Assembly (NCBI GenBank): GCA_029953675.1
Contig: JAMWBK010000011.1
Span: forward strand, 62,001-126,000
Length of the DNA: 64,000 nt
Reading direction: 5' to 3'
From: Rhodosorus marinus
Taxonomy: Eukaryota; Rhodophyta; Stylonematophyceae; Stylonematales; Stylonemataceae
Under the pieces are notes generated by a model. It was not told the DNA's origin. It worked only from the letters and a program-made list of their open reading frames with translations, and searched no databases. The position numbers and the translations under genes were made by a program. This document shows positions 55,730-64,000 of the stretch, piece after piece. Numbering within the stretch: the first letter of the stretch is position 1; each line of letters begins with the position of its first letter.

Positions 55730-56644
55730 CTATGCACATTTTGAGAGGACCAAGCTGGCTCCCTTCTCCGCGTAGTCGGCCCTCGTGATGGCGAGGGTTG
55801 AGTACGATCCGAGGGAGCCGAGAATGGAGCCCCCTCTCCAGTTTTGTAACGTTCGATCGTGACCTTTTGCGGCGAGAAAGTGGACACCGCGCGCCTCAGA
55901 CTGTTCAAAGATCGCGTTTGGGACACCCCGAACCAGAGATGTCCCACCGCAGAGTAGGACATCTGCGTTCGATACGGTTTTCTCAAAGTCTCCGTGAATC
56001 TTGTTGATCGATGAGATGATCGTCCCTGGTAGCGGTTCAGAGACCCACGCAGCTGCATCCTCCACTGCCTCGGTGGGTACCTCGATAGTGGTGCCATCGG
56101 GCAGTTCATACTTTTTGTCCTCAGACGGCTTAAAGTTCTCGCTGAACAGAAACTGCTTTGCTTCATCCATGTTGAACTCCGACGGGGAAATAGCATCGCG
56201 GATCCTTTCCGACAGGGCCTTTCCGCCCCCGTCGACCTTGGACACAGCTCGCTTATGGACGTACCCATCGGTTACCGGCGATGCCACCGCCGCAAGCTCT
56301 CCCACATCCACGACTACCGCGCTCACTCTTCCCATCGCAAACGACGACGCCGCCGCTCCCCTCAGCAGGAAAATGGATCCAAGCTCTGGACATCCCTCCA
56401 TCACCGTCCCCACAAGGTCAAGCCTCTCCCGGCCATCGAGAAAAGTGGAAGACTCTACCAACAACAAGTCCTTGACCCCATCTAGCCTCGATACTAATCC
56501 TACTCCATCCCAGCCTCCTTCCTTCCGAAGCTCAACCCCGACTTCCTCATCAGGTATAGCTTCACTCGCTTGTCCACTTCTCACACACCATGATCCAAGC
56601 TCAATCACAAAAGGTCGACCTTCAGACCCCCCCGTCTCACCCAT
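55730..56644 (-). CDS. Divergent actin-related protein, ARP4-like (304 aa)
   Basis: Single exon. Actin-fold landmarks appear in order: VIELGSWCVRSGQA (phosphate 1 loop region), SAVVVDVGELAAVASPVTDG (phosphate 2), YELPDGTTIEVPTE, NADVLLCGGTSLVRGVPNAI (adenosine loop) and NWRGGSILGSLGSYSTLAIT. The YELPDG and GGSILGSLGS forms are closest to ARP4/BAF53, a subunit of chromatin remodelling and NuA4-type complexes. At 304 residues it is far shorter than ARP4 (about 430), mostly by loss between the phosphate 1 loop and the centre and within subdomain 4. It could alternatively be another nuclear ARP. Phosphate 1 lacks the usual DxGS pattern (ELGS), so ATP hydrolysis is doubtful. Confidence 0.7.
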   Translation of the reverse strand: MGETGGSEGRPFVIELGSWCVRSGQASEAIPDEEVGVELRKEGGWDGVGLVSRLDGVKDLLLVESSTFLDGRERLDLVGTVMEGCPELGSIFLLRGAAASSFAMGRVSAVVVDVGELAAVASPVTDGYVHKRAVSKVDGGGKALSERIRDAISPSEFNMDEAKQFLFSENFKPSEDKKYELPDGTTIEVPTEAVEDAAAWVSEPLPGTIISSINKIHGDFEKTVSNADVLLCGGTSLVRGVPNAIFEQSEARGVHFLAAKGHDRTLQNWRGGSILGSLGSYSTLAITRADYAEKGASLVLSKCA

Positions 56645-57911
56645 TCTTCCTCAAATATACTAGACTAACGTAGCCCAAACGAATCTCAACAAGGCTTGAG
56701 GAGACCGCAAGGCAAAAACCTTTCAATCCCAGTCAGACCTCATTCCACCCCCATTAACTTAGCCGAACACTAAGATCAACTATTCACTAGACGAGTCAAC
56801 TCCCACGCTAGCTTTGCCGAAGGCAAAGCCTAATCCCAGCTTGACAAATCCACCACCATCTTCCCCAACTTCAACGAAGGCAGGCGAAGTCCAAATGCTT
56901 AATAGACTAGCCTACTGTCTTTGCTGTGAAAGACGACGATTTGAGGGTTTGGTCAGGTGCAGGTATGGTTATGCTTTTGTTATGGCTTTGGTTTGGTGAG
57001 TCGTTAGAAACTCGTGGAAGCACTGCGGAAGGCAAAAGAGAGTTCGCGGTCTCAGAGCGGCAGCCCCCTTCCAACCCCGACTTCGCCAAGGGGAAATTTA
57101 ATAGACTAGTCTATGATGGGTGCAGTGCAGGATGAGCTGGGTGATTCATTACCGTGGGTTTTACGTCGCTATACTTTTTTGCATCGATCGGTTTGGTCAG
57201 GGCTTTGAAACTCTATGAAAGACCGCGGAGGTAACCGCAGGCTAACAAAAAACAGAATAGTCCGCAATCTCTAGGCAACCACGCTGACGTCGACTTCCGC
57301 CAAAGGAAAAACACCAGATGCCCACTCCGCTGGGAAAAGCGAATTGGGGTTTGGGTTGCTGGTAGGCTTAGTATCGTTAAGCTTTTGTCATGGTTTGGTT
57401 TGATCAGTCTTTAAAAAATCTTGGAAAACCCACCGAAGGCAAACACACGGTCCCCAATCTTACAGCAGCACCTTCCAACGGGACTGACCGCAAATCAACC
57501 CTGAAGCAAAAAACAAAAACTAGAACTTCGAAAAAATTAAGACATCCCAACCAATAAAAACATCCCGTAAAGACAGTTTGTCTCAATCAACTATGCATTG
57601 GAGGCAGGTGAAGCTTAACTGAAAATCACTTTTCAACCGAGACATAAATTGCTTGCTAATATAAATTATAATATGATAGTTGAGAATCTAGAAACAAAAA
57701 AAAAGGAGCGTAAAGTTATTATAAGTGTCCATTGGAATTAGTTTCAGTTGGCAAGCTATTGGGAACCACGGATAAAGGGCTCGGTGTGGAGAGGGTAACG
57801 GGCTTGGGGGTGGGAGGTTGGAGGAGTGTGGGTATGGTTAGGAAGGATTTGGAAGGTTTTTATTTTGGCGTTTGATCTTGTATAGTTGTCTTGGAGGGAT
57901 TAGCGAACAGG
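56645..57911. other. Divergent intergenic region ARP/E3
   Basis: Holds the tandem repeat at 56880-57500 and AT-rich DNA at 57580-57720. A G-rich stretch from 57780 precedes E3. No gene is seen. Confidence 0.45.
56880..57500. repeat. About 203-bp degenerate tandem repeat, three copies
   Basis: Anchor GGTTTGGT(T/G/C)... occurs near 56989, 57190 and 57392. Each copy continues with a form of GAAACTC..GGAA, CCGAAGGCAAAC-like, CAGCA.CC.TTCCAAC and GACT(T)CGCCAA. TTAATAGACTAG recurs near 56899 and 57099. Divergence is 25-35% by eye. Confidence 0.65.
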
Positions 57912-59722
<1,811 letters not shown>

Positions 59723-60706
59723 ATCTATGGATCAGTGGACTAACACAAAGTATAGCAGCAGAGACAGCGATGATCATTGCGGACGGTTCGAACCTGTACA
59801 CTGGAAAACGCGATGGCGCAGGAAATCTCCACAAAACGGTTTGTATTAGCGCGTTGCGGTGATTCTAGCTACTCAGTCCCTCCTATAACAATCGCTGCAA
59901 CGCACAACACTCGGAGAAACGAAAGGCGCTCGTGGTTGATGCTTGTTTGTAAGATTCTATCTTGCAAGCCTTCTGGACGCGCTGTGTTTCCAAAGTTTTT
60001 GAACACAGGAGTTGCCAAGTAAATACCCTCTGCACGCGCAGCTGCAGTGAGAAATTGGTACTCCTCGCAAAACTGTCGCTCGGAAACTGTCTGCACCAGT
60101 GAAACCAGATGTCGCCCAGCTGGCAGATCTGAGCCACGTCAATATCGCTCAACTTCACGGCACAGACTGCTGTACGGTGCGGACGGTCTAGTAACCAGTG
60201 ATACCCTTTGTTAGATATTAGGGGCTATAGGACGTAACTCTCATTTAAGCCGCAATGCCAAACCCAAAAGCAAACGTGATGCCACAACTAATCCAATTAC
60301 ACTTATCCATCTCATTTTACCCAAAGCCTCCTCGAGTACCCCTAAAATATTAATCAAACAATTAATACTAAGTGGACCTCGTCGCATTGCTTAACAGTCA
60401 CTTAGGTGACACTCATATTCACTCTCCGTTATCAAAAAGAACCTATGGAGTGGTTTGCCCATTATTTTGTCAACTCGACGGATCTTAATTTTATTATAAC
60501 TGTCACGTGAACCAACTGAAATCTCCGATTGTTTGTATTTCCTTAGTTTTTATAAGTTTGCTTTATTCTTTGAGATATGATGATGGTCGGGATGGCTAGG
60601 CCTTAGCTGGAAGACTGAATCCCTGGGGTACCTAGTTCTTCCTGGGCTTGGGAACGAAATGCCAGTACGGTAACCAGTGAAAATTCTGTCCTGGTTTGTA
60701 TTCAAG
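59723..60706. other. Intergenic between the E3 copies
   Basis: No gene recognised. The last 200 bp precede the second E3 start. A GGTTCGAACC at 59783 superficially resembles a tRNA B box but no cloverleaf forms. Confidence 0.45.
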
Positions 60707-62519
<1,813 letters not shown>

Positions 62520-63356
62520 AGGCATAGAAGGGAATCAAGAATATCACCACGCCTCAGACTTTCTCCGACTACCAACCAAACAAGACGTCTCTGCAAACTT
62601 TGCATACGTGCAAGCCATCTTGGCAACCGCTAAGGAAAACATCAAACCAACTGTCTTTGGCACCAGACCTAAACCAACGTCACCTTCCTCCTCCATCATC
62701 CAGGATGTAACATCCATCTCAGCGACTACTCATCAAGACATTGTTCCCCCGAACTCTTCGAGATCTATTGGTTCCCTCCGACCACCGCTCCACGCGATGC
62801 CACCAACTTCCAAGGCAACTGTTCAGCAACCATCGAAGCAACTCTGTCACTCGGGACAGACTACCTTGACCTCTGCAGTACTTGATCTTTGCTTCAGGAC
62901 AGCCAGCATCTAGCATAGAACACCTTAACCGACCTTGACGATTCTCACCGAGATGGTAAATACTCCAGAGCCAACAAACGTCACCATCGACCAATCTGAG
63001 GACATCTTCTCACTCCCTCTTCATCTGCAACCAACAACCATACTTAAAATCTCCATCGCTGTTCATCGAAGCAACTTCGTCAGTCCGGACAGGCTATCTT
63101 GACCTTTGCAGTCCTTGACCTTTCCTTTTTGACAGTCAGCATCTAGTACATCTAGACCACCTTAACCGTCCTCAACCACTCTCACAGAAGTGGTAAAGTA
63201 TTGTGGAGCCCCAACAACGGGACTTGAGTCGAGTTCGGGATTGAGGGATTGCCGTTCACTATCGACCCATTCTGAAGAGATCTTCTTATTATCTCTTCAT
63301 CTGCGAATTGGGCTTTTTGTGATTGCGATTTGAAGCTCCATCTTCTTCGTTAGAGG
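62520..63356. other. Intergenic between E3 copy 2 and UBL5
   Basis: Contains the two-copy repeat described at 62831. ORFs here have no domain. Confidence 0.5.
62831..63310. repeat. About 230-275-bp direct repeat, two copies, upstream of UBL5
   Basis: CATCGAAGCAACT begins copies at 62831 and 63064. Shared segments are GGACAG.CTA.CTTGACCT.TGCAGT, GACAG.CAGCATCTAG.., CACCTTAACCG and TCTTCATCTGC. Copy 2 runs to within 50 bp of the UBL5 ATG and so forms its promoter or 5' UTR. Confidence 0.75.
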
Positions 63357-63776
63357 ATGATTGAGGTGGTCTGCAACGATCGTCTAGGTGAGTTGTTAGA
63401 TTGGTGAACGTGACTAGGGCGTTGGAAGGTTTATGTTTTCTGTATTTGCTGATGAAGCTGGTTTTTGGTTTTCGCGGGACAAAGGGAGAAAGATTCGGGT
63501 GAAATGTAACCCTGATGATACAATTGGAGATCTTAAGAAGTTGCTAGCAGCTCAGACGGGAACGAGACCGGAGAAGATTAGAATACAGAAGTGGTATACG
63601 GTCTACAAGGACCATATTACTCTTGAGTAAGTTTTAGAGAGCTTTGCTTCGAAGGCTTAGAATCTACGGGTTCGGGACTAGTTTTGACCCCTTCTTAAGT
63701 GAAAACTTTTTGCTGAATTTGTCGTAGGGACTATGAGATTCACGATGGTATGGGCCTTGAGCTGTACTACAACTAA
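63357..63776 (+). CDS. UBL5: UBL5/Hub1 ubiquitin-like modifier (73 aa, 3 exons)
   Basis: Exons 63357-63387, 63485-63626, 63728-63776; 222 nt in frame, introns 97 and 101 bp. The protein begins [11 protein letters not shown] and has [39 protein letters not shown] and ends [10 protein letters not shown] with the family's Tyr-Tyr near the C-terminus instead of Gly-Gly. Length is exactly the usual 73 residues. Hub1/UBL5 binds spliceosome components such as Snu66 non-covalently and influences 5' splice-site choice. The first exon is only 31 nt. An in-frame alternative start inside intron 1 is a reading artefact. Confidence 0.95.
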
Positions 63777-64000
63777 GCTTTCGACCGCAACGTCTTCTGC
63801 ATGGAGAGGTGAACAGAGACTATAATCCTTCGTACATGCGTACTAAGATTTGTGCTAGTCTCCAAGTTTTTTGCTTGGATGGAGCATGTTTTTAAGTAGA
63901 ACGTAGTCTGGGGTTACGTGGAGTCAGCAGACGAAGCAAAGTGACCAGAGCTTGCCTGGTGAAGGTGGAAGGAGAACTGCGAGTACAAGAGAAGTTGTGT

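Noticed and set aside
55408-56268. 286-aa minus-strand ORF overlapping the ARP gene
   Set aside because: Different frame of the same DNA, without domain; the ARP frame shows the actin fold.
59726-59800. Possible tRNA (TGGATCAGTGG plus GGTTCGAACC)
   Set aside because: A- and B-box-like words are present, but acceptor and D stems do not pair.
63433-63630. UBL5 starting at the ATG at 63433
   Set aside because: That start lies inside intron 1; splicing 63387 to 63485 restores the conserved [11 protein letters not shown] start and the exact 73-residue length.

Overview
The window looks like nuclear DNA from a unicellular alga. The conserved genes are clearly eukaryotic (TOP3A, TIM44, UNC-50, SKI8, UBL5, an actin-related protein, mitochondrial E3). 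They carry short introns, mostly 70-130 bp, with GT-AG borders and one GC-AG case. Two loci suggest a plastid: a 249-residue protein with a transit-like N-terminus, and a tandem pair of Lin0512-family proteins, a family I associate with cyanobacteria. Phe near the N-terminus of two presequences (AFCF, AGFVN) hints at a red alga or glaucophyte. That is inference only.

Layout. (1) 1-5.4 kb is a mobile-element graveyard: a gag-like zinc knuckle, a large inverted repeat, a non-LTR retrotransposon with RT and restriction-like endonuclease broken by two in-frame stops, and an antiparallel retropepsin fragment. (2) 5.9-36.5 kb holds the most unusual content: six paralogous, intronless genes of about 2.1-2.2 kb, all on the minus strand and spaced 5-6.3 kb start to start. 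They encode three-TM membrane proteins with a Cys-rich ectodomain of about 500 residues that I cannot place in any known family. They form two clades, genes 1-3 and genes 4-6, with different cytoplasmic tails. The spacers contain repeats, hairpins, decayed relatives and duplicated blocks, plus a decayed Cys-rich secretory gene (10.1 kb) and a hAT-transposase relic (23.0 kb). (3) 38.3-63.8 kb is a conserved gene block: UNC-50 (+), two Lin0512 genes (+,+), the plastid-type protein (-), a YbaK/EbsC-type deacylase-like protein (-), TOP3A (-, 10 exons), SKI8/WDR61 (+), TIM44 (+), an ARP4-like protein (-), dihydrolipoyl dehydrogenase (+), a tandem second copy with one in-frame stop (+), and UBL5/Hub1 (+).

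Local duplication recurs at every scale: 9-57 bp microrepeats, a 30 bp intronic hairpin repeat, three unrelated intergenic repeats with units of about 150-275 bp, the two gene pairs (Lin0512 and E3), and the six-gene array. The housekeeping genes show no operon-like logic. TIM44 and E3 are mitochondrial, and Lin0512-A and the 249-residue protein are probably organellar. The array genes probably act at a membrane facing the cell exterior or endomembrane lumen. Exon borders were read by eye from splice signals, frame continuity and remembered family sequences. The joined frames of TOP3A, UNC-50, YbaK, TIM44, SKI8, both E3 copies and UBL5 close exactly in phase.
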